Shown piece after piece: positions 10,939 through 24,010 of a stretch of DNA of 64,000 nt (the first letter of the stretch is position 1; the number at the start of each line of letters is the position of its first letter). The position numbers were made by a program, and so were the translations under genes. Source of the DNA: Nereocystis luetkeana (taxonomy: Eukaryota > Sar > Phaeophyceae > Laminariales > Laminariaceae); NCBI GenBank assembly GCA_031213475.1, contig JARUPZ010000011.1, forward strand, positions 6,819,622 through 6,883,621, written 5' to 3'. The notes beneath the pieces are model-generated. The model made no database searches. It was given only the letters and a program-made list of their open reading frames with translations, and was not told the DNA's origin.

Positions 10939-10971
10939 ATGGCCACCGCTGGCGCCCTAAAACGAAAATAA
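10939..10971 (+). CDS. Possible upstream ORF of the LRAT-domain gene
   Basis: An ATG with good context (ACAACATGG) opens a 10-codon frame, MATAGALKRK, that stops 22 bp before the first in-frame ATG of the main gene. If it is in the 5' leader it could dampen translation of the main ORF. No transcript evidence is available, and it could lie upstream of the transcription start. Confidence 0.25.
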   Translation: MATAGALKRK

Positions 10972-10992
10972 ATAACGCGTTTGTGGTATGCG

Positions 10993-13903
10993 ATGCAGCA
11001 CGCCGCTTTGATGGTTGAGATGGAAGACTCTTTCGCGGTCACCAACGACAACCCCAACGCCAGCCCCAACGCTAACGCTAACGCTAACGATGGCAACTCC
11101 CCCGAGCTTCCACCGTGGCGGGAGGTCGACATAAACCGCATCGGAAGCAAGGCTCGACCTATCGTGGTCGACGATGATGGCAACGATGACAATTTCGACG
11201 CTAGCACTGTGGACGGGGACGACGCTAGTCGTGGGGACGGCGCTAGTCGTACGCCGGACCGTCTGCGGGGTCACGCGGTCCACGCGTCGGAGCTCTCTCC
11301 TGGCGATCAGGTACGCCCTCAGCACCCTGGCCTGGAGGGGCGGGGCGTGGCGTGGTGGTTCCCTTTCGTCCCTCGATTGCTTGGTATCGGTTCGCTCGTG
11401 GGTGTGGGTGGGTGTGAGGCGTGGGTTATTCGTGAGTGTGTGCTTGGTTCGGTGTGCGTTCGCTTGTATGTACGTTTTGTATGCGCGTATTTTTTGTTCG
11501 TGTGTATGTTGTCCGTGTCTGTCTGCCTGTCTGTCTCTGCGTAGGTGTGTAATGGGCGTGTCTGCCTGTGTATCTGTGTGGCTGTTTCTTGTGGCCGTCC
11601 TCTGTGTTCTGTGTGCTCATTGGCGACGTCGGCGGCGCACCACGCGTTGTTATGCGCTTCTGTCGTGCGTGTATGCAGAAAAGCATCAGCGGTGCGCCTT
11701 TGACATGTACGCCGCGTTGCCCCCGCCCCTCCTGTTACGCCATATGCTGACGCCCCTCCCCCCCCCCCCCCCCACCACCACCACCACCTGCCCCACCAAA
11801 TAACAGATCTACGTTTACCGTGGCGCAATCCAGCACCATGGCATTGTGGTGCACGTGCCGGCGGCCCAGGGAGGAGCGAGCGCGGCGGCGGCGGCGGCGG
11901 TGGTGGTAGCACCCGGTGCGCGTCGGCCGTTGTCGCTGCTTAGCGTCCACGTCGTGCACTTCGACGCTCCCTGTGACGGAGTAGAAACGACGGATCTGGA
12001 GAGCTTCTTGAAGGCGAGTTGATCTACGGCAGTGCAGGATACACGTTAACACAGGGGCTACCGTCGCCGTGAATCTGAGCGGGCGCTCCTGTCGAATGAG
12101 CTTTCCTCTCCAGAGGAGTCGGGTCGGAGACCGCGGTTCGATCTGCCAAGCCGACGGTTAGGATGGGCGGGGGCGGGCACGGATGGAAAGGAGGGGATAG
12201 GGAGGGAAGGGAAGGGAAGGGAAGGGGGGTGGGTCTCAATCTGTTAGGACGCAGGGAAGGTGTTTCGGCCGTCTTGTGTAAGCGCACGGTCACTCTTAGC
12301 TTTGTCTTACTACTGTCTGCTGACGATATTCTGGTAGCTCTGGTTGGTAGCCCTGAGCACGCGACGAGGCCTTCGGCTTTCTCTTGGGGTCGGCCGTTCG
12401 CGAGGCGCAGAGGAACGACAGCCTGCGTAGTGTTTTGTGGAGTACTGAAAGGATCAGCGTCTACCAGGTTTTGTAACATGCATAGCTGCAGCCACATTTT
12501 CGGCGACTATACTATTGCTTCAAATAAGAGTCGAAAATACATTTTTAGCCGCAGCACGACATGAATGTAAGTGTCTCCCTGACGACCCCCGACACCGTTC
12601 CGTTTTTGCGACAGGGTGGGAAGCTGCGGCGGGCGACGTACTCGTCATCGGTTTGGTCCTCGAGCATGGACTTCGGGGCGAGCTATTCCTGCCGCGCCGA
12701 CAAACCGGCGCTCGTCGTGACACGGGCCAAGGAGGCGGCCAAGTTCGGTGAGGGAGCGAGCGGCTGGAGCGGTTACTCCATCCTCACCAACAACTGCGAG
12801 ACGTTCGCCTGCTGGTGCTCCACCGGGAGGTGTGTGTTGTGTGCGTGTGCATGTTTCGGGTGTGTTTGGGCTTGTGTTTTTGTATGCTGGGTAGAGGCGT
12901 TGTGGAAGATGAATTCGTGCGGTGAGTACGGGAGGGGAGAGGAGCGCATGCGTCTAACCTGGTCGTAAGAAGTGGCTCTCCCCTGTCAGTAGCCATGCGG
13001 GTTCTTGCTTGAGGGACAGGGGCGTCGATGCCTGTCCCCGGGCGGCAAACTAAGAGAGGGGGGGGGGCGTTGGAGTTGTCGCACGGGTATGTTTGGTACG
13101 GTTTTCTTCTTCTTTTTTATTTTGATAGGTTGATGTGTTGGTGCATGGACTGTTTTCGGTCGCTCAGGAGCCCCCGTGAAGAACCGCTGCAACCTTGCTG
13201 CTCTGCGGGTGACGATTTGCTCACCAATTGTCGTCTCCTCCCTCCGTGCCAGACCACCTCGCCTGCAGCACGGCTCCGCCTTACTACCAATCCAGCAAAA
13301 CGCTAAGCTCGAACTATGAGACGAACGCCTCGTTTTTCAGAAGTTCCAACACCGACGCAAGATACAGGCCTGTTCTTCATGCAGTATTACTCCCGACCCG
13401 CCTTACGCCCCCCTTCCCCCCCCCCCCCCCCCCTCCCCCTCCTCCAACACATTACCAACGGGCGAAAGATCGCTTCCTTACTCATTTTCATCATCGACGA
13501 ATATGACAAGCCCCGCTACCCATACAATAGTAGATACTCCTGACCCGCCTTACCCTTTCCCCCCCGCCTCCTCTGAAAAAAAAACAACGCGCACGCACAC
13601 AGGCGGCAGACATTGTCGCGCCAAGCGTCACGAGGTGTTGTCGGGGGCGGGGTAGTGGCCGCCGGCGTTTCGGCTGGGGTTTCGGTCATGGCTTCCGCGG
13701 GAGGCTTGGCGTCTGCCGGAGTCGCCGCGAGGGCCATGATGGCGCCCCGCGGTATCTGCGGGTTGCACCAGGCTGTGAAAACGTTGGAGATGGCTTCGGG
13801 AGTGGCGGTCGTGGCGGTGTCGCTAGCGGACGCTGTCTCTACCCTGGCAACGAGGGCGTTGCCACCAACCGCAACCGCGCAGGATGACCGGAAGGAGGTG
13901 TAA
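10993..13903 (+). CDS. LRAT/NC-domain protein (H-rev107-type acyltransferase or thiol hydrolase fold)
   Basis: Four exons in consistent phase: 10993-11310, 11807-12013, 12615-12829 and 13603-13903, giving 346 aa. An in-frame TAA precedes the first ATG, and ATGs at 11011 and 11020 are alternatives. Residues 1-95 are low-complexity, rich in Asn, Ala and Asp. The NC domain starts at HASELSPGDQ and continues IYVYRGAIQHHGIVVHV (His116/117), VHVVHFDAP (His157), DLESFLK-GGKL and LTNNCETFACWC (Cys236). This preserves the His-His-Cys set of the LRAT/HRASLS family and the NCExFA signature of plant NC proteins. The last exon is Gly/Ala/Val-rich with two hydrophobic stretches, a likely membrane anchor. 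Such enzymes move acyl groups on lipids or act as thiol hydrolases; the substrate here is unknown. Intron 2 appears to use a GC donor (AAG|GCGAGT), the only phase-compatible choice that joins FLK to GGK as in relatives. A Pro-free Ala run (residues 130-137) expands the loop between the two His residues. Confidence 0.85.
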
Positions 13904-15810
13904 ATCGTTATAAGGATAGCGCGAGGGGGGGGAGGGGGGGGGGCTACCGAGGGTTGTCGGTTCTGTACATGTAATTTTTCAAGATTCTACGTTGTGTATC
14001 GAACGCGGCGGTCTGCTTTGTGGGGTGTATATTGGTTGTGTCCTTCCCCGCCTCAGGTCGACGACGTAGGACTCTTGCGGACGGAAGAGAGGTGGGGGGG
14101 GGGCGTTTGACTCCGTGCTTGGCCACGTTGTATGATACGATTGGGTGATCTTTTGTTTGGTTAGCTGGGTTGTGCTACCCGTCAGACCGTTGTTGTTTCT
14201 GTTTGGCTTTATTATTTTTTTGCGAGTTCTGGCCCGCGCTACTCGTGGTACAGATATGAATACGTGATTCTTCTTCCGGCTTGGGTTTTCGGGAAAATCA
14301 ACGTGGCTGAGATCACGCCACGTTGTTATCGCGTACTTGGGTTCATACCGGCGGGTACATGTCCTCTCGCACTGTTGCGGTGTCGCGCGTTTCTCGCGTA
14401 GATGCCTTTTTATGCCTTTGTCGTCTTGTTCGGGAATGTCATCGAGCCAACGAGGAGGAGGTTGGGCAGATTGCGATTCCCTCCTTCCCTCCCTCGCGGA
14501 GTGTTTTGTGGCCCCGCCTGGCATTGGTGCATTGATCCGCTTGTGCTTGTGCGCTTCAGCCGGAGAGGCACTCGTTTCTTTGTGCGTGCTCTACGCGGTG
14601 GTCGACGGTTCCCTAACTCAAATATTTTTTTTCGTCGATATATATACTACAGTAGCCGTTCAATTCAAATCGTTTCGTATCAAGATGGACTGAAACGTTT
14701 GCGAGCCATGCTGGTATTGATGGTAGGGATGTAGATGTTGTGTTGGAAGTTCGTACCTACTTCCCGGCTACGAACGCAATACGAGTTTTCGCGAAAATAC
14801 TGTCAACAGGAGTCGCTCAGAATCTGCTGGAATGTCTGCTGTGGGCGTTGTTCCCAGCAGCAAGCAGCAGCATCCGTTATACTCTAAGGTCCATACGTCC
14901 ATACCCACCTAGAAACCCCGGGGATGTACGACCACATATCCCGTTACGCTGGAAACAAAAAGGTACAATAATCTGGAGGAGAGCCGGCGAGCGAATGTCG
15001 TGGCGTACGCATGTCACGGGGACAGACGCGTGGGGTTAAACTCTGAATGTTGAAATCGCGATGCGAGAGAGCCATGTGCCCGGACCAGACCGGACCGAAA
15101 AAGTAAAAACATGGGGCCATGTTATAAGGCTCAGATTGGTTAACCTTTTACCAGTAGCCCCAACGGACCAAGACCTTAACAGTCACCGGTATAAAAAAAC
15201 AAATTAGGCCCTACCCAGATGACACGACTTCTGGGGAGTCACCACTGCTTCGTAGTTAAATGTTGGGATTCGTAGGAAGTTGTCGCCGCATCTTTGAGCT
15301 CATCGGCATGAGCAGGGACACCTGATAATTCACCAGTAACGGATGATGTGTGAGTAGAGTCTATGAATACGAGGGTAAACATCAAAAAAAGATAAACTCC
15401 GAGGGAGTATCAGCAAGTATGTAATTAGGCTCTTGTTTGGTGAGATGGGACGCCTGGTGGGTGGTGTTTTCTGGCTGGCGTCCAAGCATTCGAGGTGCAA
15501 AGTGCCGAAGGTACCTCTAGCGGGTCCGGCTCCTATTATTGTCCCATGCTTGGTAACGCGGCAAAAGAAACGCGAACTGCTCGGACAGCGGCAGGGCGTC
15601 CGCCTCTATTGAGTGCCGTTTCGCGATAACTCTTGACCCCCGCGGCCGTGGACGCTGTTACCCCTATGTATCTGCGTGCGACGGTTGCGGGTTTTCCACC
15701 CCACGTGCACGTTCATGGCTGTACCGTCAAAGTTATATGGCTCGCCGCCCCTTCCACTCGGTAGAAGGGTACTCCCGTGTACCACGTATCCTCCATACTT
15801 GGCCGCCGTG

Positions 15811-16064
15811 GCGTTCTACGATAATAGAGGTTCACCCTACAAAATCAGAGGCTTCTCCGTACCTCACCCGAAAACTGACGTCAGCAAAAATCAAACCGCA
15901 TCCCGATGAACACTCCCATGGCCCCAAGTATACAAAAACAAGTATACGAAAACGTCATTTTTCGAAACAAGATTGGCATTGCGACGATTTTGGGATAAGG
16001 AGCCCCGTCATTTCAGGAATCGTTTTAACGGAACCGTGCTATTGATACCTCTATCGTAGAACGC
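15811..16064 (-). mobile_element. 250-bp TIR element (family T3), copy 1
   Basis: Inverted ends GCGTTCTACGATAATAGAGG / CCTCTATCGTAGAACGC. The interior matches, in reverse orientation, the copies at 33615-33884 and 43402-43651 (shared blocks include GAGGCTTCTCCGTACCTCA and the mirrored GAGGCATGGAGCTCC region). It is non-coding and its superfamily is unassigned. Confidence 0.75.
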
Positions 16065-17163
16065 GTCCGCCTGCGAATGGGCTTGGAGGTTGGTGGTCAT
16101 CTGCACCGGCGTCAACTTCAGTTCCATCTTCACCCCGCCCTCTATGTGGAACGCTCGGGGACAGAAACCCTAACTCCTCTGCGTGTGAACTTTTGCATGG
16201 ATTCCGCCGCTTGTCGGTACTCGACCACGACCGCGACCGAGCAAATTCTGTGGTAATCTAGCTTATTCCTTGCCACGACCGCTTGGGAGGAACTTCGCAA
16301 CGTCTTTTCGAATTGGAAATAAAAAACGAAGCCCTCGCCCCCCGGTTTCTGCAACACCTGTGACGCAACCCGCTACCGATACGTAGCTCGAAACCGGGCT
16401 TCATCGTGCGGAAAGCCACGTAGAAAATGGCCACGTCCCAAAATAATGGGGGCGATGTGTTCTGCTGCTATGGGAAGCATCTGCGCGCGTCGGCACCTGT
16501 CGCGTGCAAGACCCAGCCACCTGGACAGCGACCAAAAGCGGTGATTGCTCCCCCTCCCCTTAGGGTACGTAGGTGGCCGGGACCCCGCCCTTTTGTACAA
16601 TGTGGGCGTAAAAAAAAACTAGGTGGTGTTGACAATCTCTCAGTTCAGTATGCCTAGTGGGGTGCCTAATTGTTCAATGTCTTCACAAGGACGAATTCAC
16701 CCTCACATTGTCCTTTGGGGGGGGGGGGGGGATCCTGTTTTCGGCGGGCGCCGTCAAAATTAAAAACTCGCATTCGTTCGTAACAAAACTACAACGTCAC
16801 TGGGAATTGAACTCTGGAGACACACCTACTACCTGGTGCAGGGACTTGGTGGCATCATCAGCCGGGTGCTTCTCGTGCCAGAGGCGTTGCGTTTGCTCCC
16901 GGAACTCACGCCGCCTTTGCAGCCAGTCTCAGTACGTCGTAGTAGTAAACTTTGTTGTGTCATACCTTGGTACCTACCAGGTATGTAATTCGACCCAAGG
17001 GTGATCGGTTTGGTCAAAATCTCGCCAGTTGTCGAATTTACTCGGTACATACCTGGTACGTACTCGACAGGCCATACGATGATTTCGCTCTGTCCCGGTC
17101 TTGCTCTCTCAGACCATGTCAATACCCACCGAGCTGCAGCACGGGGCTTGTCTGTAGTCTGTG

Positions 17164-17240
17164 CGTGTCAGATCATCGTGGTGTGCCGCGCGTGTCAGAT
17201 CATCGCGGTGTGCCGCGCGTGTCAGATCATCGCGGTGTGT
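17164..17240 (+). repeat. 27-bp tandem repeat, about three units
   Basis: Three head-to-tail units of TGTCAGATCATCGCGGTGTG plus CCGCGCG, nearly identical, end about 175 bp before the start codon of the GPR107-type gene. It is probably in the promoter or 5' leader. No regulatory role can be read from the sequence. Confidence 0.85.
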
Positions 17241-17415
17241 GTCGCATGATGGTCGATCACGAGTCGCGAGTTTTCAAAAATGGACTTGTCCCCGTTTTGT
17301 TGCCCCTCCCCCGTAAGTGGAAACCCCCCAAAAGGCGGAATAGCAGCGTGCTGGGGGTCAATGGGGAGGTAGAGCTTCACTGCCGCAGCCCCTTGTTGCT
17401 GAAACGTGCACAGCT

Positions 17416-20400
17416 ATGTGGCTGTCTCAACGAACGGCAGCGTCCGTGGTGAGGTCGGCCTTCGTCGTGGCGCTCGGCTCGCTGGCCTGCCTGGCGCCCG
17501 TGCGCGGGATGATCCACAACCTAAGCATCAGCAAGGACACGAGGAGAGTCTTCCAGATAGAGAGCTTTGGCTTTCGAGAGCACGGCTTCATGAACCTCAC
17601 GGTGTCCGGGTTTTCGGTACGTTGTCGTTGTTCTTGATGGTGGTGGTGGTGGGCTGGTCGTTTTCTCGCGGACACGGCGATGGTCGCCCTATTGTCGGCG
17701 TGTGAATGCAAAAAATGGTGTCCTCTTGTGTGTTGCTTGTGGGTTGCCTCGGTGTGCCAGGGGAAAGTGAATACAGCAGTGTCGTTGTGTCGTTGTTGGT
17801 GTGGTACAATACTCGGAATGTGAAACGCCAGGTGCGGCGCCGTGTTTCATCTGTCTCTATTTTGTATATATCCAGCAGTAACGCCCCCCGCACGGCACCA
17901 CCCCCTACCGTTTGGCCCGTGTGGACGGCACCTGGCGCACCTGGAAGGATCTTGCAAATTGGGAAGCGTCGACGCATCGTATTGCGTCACCACCGCTGTC
18001 GCCGCCACCGCCCCCACCGCTGCCGACTATTAATAGTCTCGTACGTACTGCTGTAGGTTTGCGCGTCTGCTACGTATAATCAATACCAGGTACCAGGTAT
18101 ACTGCTGTAGCTCCACCTCTCCAATACTGGCAGACAGATGTGGTCGTCTTCCCCCGTTGTCTATGGCATGGTGCGTACGGACTTGGAAGCTGGCACGAGC
18201 ATACCAGGTACTGGTAGCTATTACGTGGGACCACCCATGCCATAGTAAAAAGGACCAAATATTGTTACGAATATTGTTATCAATATAAAAATAGCTACAG
18301 CAGTAGTAAATATACGTATAGTTTTTTGTGCATACCGTAGGTCCTATTTAATGTACTGTTGTAGTCCCTCGTAATATGGTATTATACCTCGCTACCCCCC
18401 CCACCGTTGGGCGTATTTTACACAAGGTGTACAATTGAACGCGTCACCGCCACCGCCGCCGTCCGCGTCGCCTGGCTTCTCCAACACAGATGTGCCACCG
18501 GTGTTCCCCCTCTCTCCACCCGATAGTTTCTGTTAGTAGGGTACCCCTCTCCCCCCCCCGCACGTCGACTCGCCCAAGACCTCAGGGCGCTCCGCGCTTG
18601 GTGCAAGCAAAGCAAGGCCTGCTCAGTCGGTGGAAACCCGACGTGCTCCGTCCCGGGGGTCTATGGTCATACGACTACAACTGCGGCCATGCATGACATG
18701 ACTGCGCCTACTCCCTATTGGCTCCGTTTGCCCCCCCCGGGTGTGCAGAGCTTGGCGCCTCTGGACTGAACTTGCACAATGGGGAGCGTTGACATATTGC
18801 GTCCGCACCCCCGCAGCCGCCGCCGAACCCTCTGTGATTGCGCGTCTCCTCGCTCCTTGACACAGCAGATGTGGCACCTTCTTCCCCCCCCCGTTGCTGT
18901 AGCTACCGCTGTAGCGGTACCCCCTGTATGTCCCGTGTGGTACCGTTCGCCGCGCGGGCGGCGCTTGGCGCGCCTGGGATGAAACCTTGCGAAATGGGAA
19001 ACACCGACGATGTTGCGTCGCCACCGCCTCCGCCACCGCCTCGACCGAATTGTCTGCGTTTCGCGCTTGTCCTCGCTCCTAAACAGAGTAGCGGTGCACG
19101 AGCGGTACTCAAACCCCCGACATTGGGAATCGACTCAATTATCGGTATGCCACCGTGCTGCATCATATCACAGATCAGCACTGCTGTAGAGCTGAGCAAA
19201 GGACGCCTTAAGGTCGCCAGCTAGGGATGAATTGGCCAGATGTTAATAGTCGATTGCATTGGTGCCTTCTATATCCGACTCTTTGTGTTTCGATGTTCGT
19301 TGAAGGATTAGTTTGCCATGTCTTGCGGGGTGCGCGTTTCCTCGTGAGACCACTCGCTGAGGGAGAGAGGGAGGGAGGGAGGGAGGGAGAAAGAGCTGAG
19401 AGGTCTACTGCAACTTATGGCGCACAAAAAAAAACATCCCCTTCGGCGGTGCCGGTGCCGGAGGCCGTACTCGTATGTAGGCCTTTATTGTGTGACATGT
19501 TTTCATGTTTTGTACTATTACGGGGGACCATAGTTAATAGGACCCATGGTATCCATAAAAACCTATATATTTGACCATTTTTACTAACAATATTTGGTCG
19601 TATTAACTATAGTCCCCCGTAACACTACGTATGTAAAATCAAAGCCAAATAGCGCAAGCCAACTAGCCACCTGTTGAATCAGTTGTTCGTAGTTGGCTGG
19701 CGCCGCAAGCCAACTAATAAGTCGCTGGGAAGTCCAGCCTCACAACTCTACCTACTGATATTATCTGATCAACTCACACCCCGACCTACTAATATTATCT
19801 GACCAACTCACACCCTTACCTACTAACATTATCTGACCAACTCACACCTCTACCTACTGATATTGTCTGACCAGCTCACATCCCCACCTACTGATATCAT
19901 CTGACCATCTCACAACCCTACTCACTGATACCACTCTCGTAAACGTAAGGACCGCTCGGTCTTCATGTTGATGTCTGAACGACCCTTGCATTTCCGACCA
20001 GAGGGGTATGTTGATAAACGGAACGAAACGGAACCGCTCGCGCTTGGCGCCGTCGTCGCTGCCGCAGGTGGAGGGACCCCGGCCGTACCGGGCGGGGTTT
20101 ATAGTGACAAAAACGATGACCAAGAGCTCCGCGCAGGAGGCAATCGAGGTGATCGTTTCCCGAGTGTTTACACCGGTAGATGCGTGTTGAGGGTAAGAGG
20201 AGGGGGGGGAAGGAGGAAGGAGGAAGAAGAAGGGGAGATCGGAATCGAAGCCCGGATTCTTGCTTTCGGTTAGAGGTGTCAGATACACCCTATTACGGGA
20301 GACCATAGTAAATAGAACCAAATATTGTTACTAAAAATAGGTAAATATATACCGTAGGTCCTGTTTAGTATGGTCCCCCGTAATAGTCGTTGAGCTACGC

Positions 20401-23400
20401 GTGCAGCAGTCAGGGCTTGGCCAGGGTGACTGCTGTCAATAAATAGCTTGCTGTCTGGTCATGGACAAGAGGAACGATGGGGGGATTGGATTCGAATCCC
20501 TGAGTGTGATTTTGTTAAAGAGACACCATACTAGTAACCACCGAGCTGAACATGACGCCTGCTATATATCAAAGCAGGACGCGCTGGAGGGAGACTCGGA
20601 GAGCAGCGACGGCCTGTGCCTCCTCGACGAGGCGGGACCGGACGATCTCGTCCTCGATCTCAGCCAGAGCGCGACCTGGCAACAGGGCCGCCACGCCAGC
20701 CGGACGGTCGACCCGGGCCAGAAGGGCCTCTACGTCCTTCTCTACTGCGGATGCCCGGGGGCGGGAGGAAGCGTTAAAAATGCGGGAGGCGTCGGTGGTT
20801 GGGAGGGCGGGGGGGAGTCGGAGGTGGGGGTGGGGTTCGCTAAGGGGAAGGGGGGGCAGGGGGGGGGCAGGGGAGAGCACCAGGTTTCGTTCAGACTGAC
20901 GGTGGCGTTTTGGAATCAGGGGCCCGGGGGGGCGCGGGGATATCTATCCGCCGGGAGCGAGGCGCTGCCGAGGCTGTTCCTGTTGATGTTTGCGCTTTTC
21001 TTCGGGTCTTTGGTTCTGTGGGCGCGGTGTCTCCGGAGACATCCGGCGCAGGTGATGCGGCTGTGGAGGGGGGGCTGGGGGGGCGGGGGGTAGTGTACTT
21101 CTTTCATACGTGGTCATAGTCGTGTGCCCATAGAGCGGGGAGGGGGGGGGGTATTCATGTCATGCATGGCCGTGGTCGTATGACCATAGACGAGGGGGGG
21201 GGGAGGGTACTTATGCGGGGGGGTATTGGGAACGCGGTGGTTCACTGCTTCAAGTTTTTCAGTTTGTACATTTTTTATGATCAGTGAGCTGTTACGTTGT
21301 TAACCCGTTCGGGACCTGCAGAGAAAAACAAAATGACGATTATGACGATTTACAGCAGCAGTATGTAGCCGCACGAATCAACACGGGGTGCTAGGTTATG
21401 AAGGTTGAATGTTTTTCACGTTAGACTCCTGCAGTATTAGAGATACTAATGAAGTTGTAGTACGTACCAGCTGTAGCATGTTTTTTTTAACTGTCGTAGG
21501 CTACGCAAGTAGGACAAGCACGTACTGTAGCATGTTTTTATTAATCACTGTCGTAGGCTACGCAACCACGCTGTTGTGATATTACCGCACTGCTTCACTT
21601 GTTTTTTTGTCGCTTGGGCCATAGCAGTCTGACGCGAATCGATCGACGCGAAAATAAACGGCTGAATGAACCTTCCCACGATAAAAATGCCTTCCAAGGC
21701 ACGTGCCGCAGTTAGGAACGCGCGGTGGGGGGGGGGGGGAGCCTGCTATGTGTCTCACGGATCTGAGTTACGACTATTACGGGGGACCATAGTAAATAGA
21801 ACCTACGGTACACTCAAAAACCTATATATTACCCTATTTTTATTAACAATATTTGGTCCTATTTACTATGGTCCGCCGTAATAGGGAGCGGTAGCAAGAA
21901 GGGCGAAGATATTAGATGGGATGGAAGATATTTATATTTATTGGGGGTGCCCAAAAGAGCTGACTTGACCCTTTCACAATTTTTAAGCTGCACCTACGCT
22001 TCGGGGACATAGTAGCATTAATATGAGTTGGACGGTTTCGCGGGGGGTCTGATGGATTGGTTCTTTTAACGGGGTAGTTCGTGGCCAACTGAGGCCACAC
22101 GCGCGCGCGCGCGGACTCCACCTGCAAACGTTATCCCACTCTAATTTCGTAGTGACTTGTCTACGAAAATGTGCGTGCAGATTAACTCGTCTGAAAAGGC
22201 TCGCAGAAAAAGGGGAATCCGCGGCGACGCGACAATAGCAGAACGATTTTGTGTCATTGCTGTTGCTTCGTGCAGTTGTACCGCGGGACAGGAAAGTCTG
22301 AAAGTTATTTCGAACGAAATCCTGTGAGGTCAGGTTCATCCCGCGATCTACCTATCCTGCGATAGTTTGGCATGGCAGGGCGGGGTCACACTCACGTGCG
22401 TACAGATGTCTACCGCCACGGTACTACTGCTGAAGTAGTTGCTGTTTTTTTTTGTATTTAGTCGCCTCAAGGATGCAGCTCACAAGACCCTCTCTCGCTT
22501 GTGCTGCTGCTGCTGCTGTCGCTGCTACTGCTACTGCTGCTGCTGCTATTGGCTACTGCTGCGGCTACTGATGTTGCTACTTATGTTGCTACTGCTGCCG
22601 CTGCTATTGGGTACTGCTGCGGCTACTGCTGCTGCTACTACTGCCGTTGCTCTTGGCTACTGCTGCTACTGCTGCCGCTGCTGCTGCCGCTGCTGTTGTC
22701 GCTGCTGCTGCTGCGGCGGCGGCTTCTGGTGTTGTTGGTGCTGCTGCTGCTGCTTTCGCCGTTGCCGGCGACGAACAACAAACTCCATGAAAAAAAGGCG
22801 TACCATATTCATCACATGATGACCGTGCTGCTGGTGTTCAAGACGCTGTCGATGCTTTTCGAGTCCATCCGGTTCCACTACCTCGGGCTCACCGGAGCGG
22901 CCGAAGCGTGGAGCATCGTCTACTACCTGTTCGCCTTCCTTAAGGGCATCACTCTTTTCGTCGTGATGCTTCTCATCGGCTCGGGATGGTCGCTGATCAA
23001 GCCGTTCCTGCACGCGCGGGACAAGAAGATAATCGTCGTCGTTCTCTCTCTCCAGGTGCGGTGTGTATGCGCGTTGTATGCGCGTGCATCGGTGTGTGCG
23101 TTGCGCGCCCGTTAAGTTTTGTTTGTATGTGCCCTGTGTGTGCGTGTATGTCCGTGCGCGTATGTGCTGCGTGCGATGTTACGTGCGTGTACAGCGTGCG
23201 CGTGCATGCTCGCGCATGTGTGCGCGTTCGCGTGTGCTCGTGCGTGCACCTACCGATATATATATATATTTATGTGCCCGTGCTTATTGCGGTAGCCGTG
23301 ATTTCAGGCGGGGCGGTAGTACTCAGCACCCTGTTTGGTTGTATGCACGTGTATACCAGTTGAACGTTCATGCGCATGTGTGCGTATGCGTGCCAAGCGC

Positions 23401-23899
23401 CTGCATGCGCTTGCGTCAGTGCGCGTGGTCGGGTGTGTGGGTTGGAGGTGTCTAGTTCTTGATCGTCACCCGATGCTACCCCCGCTACTGTTTCCCGCCC
23501 CCCTCCTTCCCTCCCTCCCTCTCGCCGCCGCCACCGCAACCCCGCCCCCTCCCAACCTCCCCTCCCCCCCTACTCCCGCGTCTTGAGCGCCGAAACGTTG
23601 CAGGCGTCTCTGTTAGGAGTAGGAGCGGTGCTCCGTCTCGAAAGGGATGAGTGGGAAAACATCTAATTAGTGTGGTACACCCCCTACCCCCGCCCCCCTG
23701 GCCCCTTACCGCCTACCGCCGCCTCGGCGTCTGTTGATAGGTGCTAAACAACGTGGCGCAGATTATTCTGGAGGAGACCGCGCCGGGGTCTACGGTGTGG
23801 TTGAAGTGGCGAAATGTGCTCCACGTGGTGGACATTGTCTGCTGCTGCTTCATCCTGGTGCCGATCATCTGGTCTATCAGAAATCTCAAAGATGTGAGT

Positions 23900-23973
<74 letters not shown>

Positions 23974-23974
23974 G

Positions 23975-24010
<36 letters not shown>

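Larger units (their letters stand above)
13904..17415. other. Intergenic between the LRAT and GPR107-type genes
   Basis: Besides the 250-bp TIR element at 15811-16064 and the 27-bp array at 17164-17240, I see no confident gene. On the minus strand about 16070-16610 gives a few protein-like stretches (for example MELKLTPVQM at 16115-16086) broken by stops, possibly a decayed coding relic. The last few hundred bases should include the GPR107-type promoter. Confidence 0.35.
17880..19080 (+). repeat. Diverged GC-rich repeat units in intron 1 of the GPR107-type gene
   Basis: At least four diverged copies (about 17895-18020, 18425-18530, 18735-18890 and 18915-19085) share GCGCCTGG, TGAACTTGCGAAATGGGAAG, CG(T)TGACG-TCGCGTC, an (ACCGCC)n run and GACACAGCAGATGTGGCACC. 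The order of blocks is kept, which points to an old segmental or dispersed repeat. Frames across it are not conserved. Confidence 0.55.

Noticed and set aside
12163..12564. 133-aa plus ORF in the LRAT gene
   Set aside because: It lies within intron 2, is low-complexity at its start and has no similarity I recognise.
22439..22797. Leu/Ala-rich N-terminal extension of GPR107 exon 3
   Set aside because: It comes from the GCT microsatellite. The family alignment starts at AYHIHHMM after an AG, so the extension is intron.
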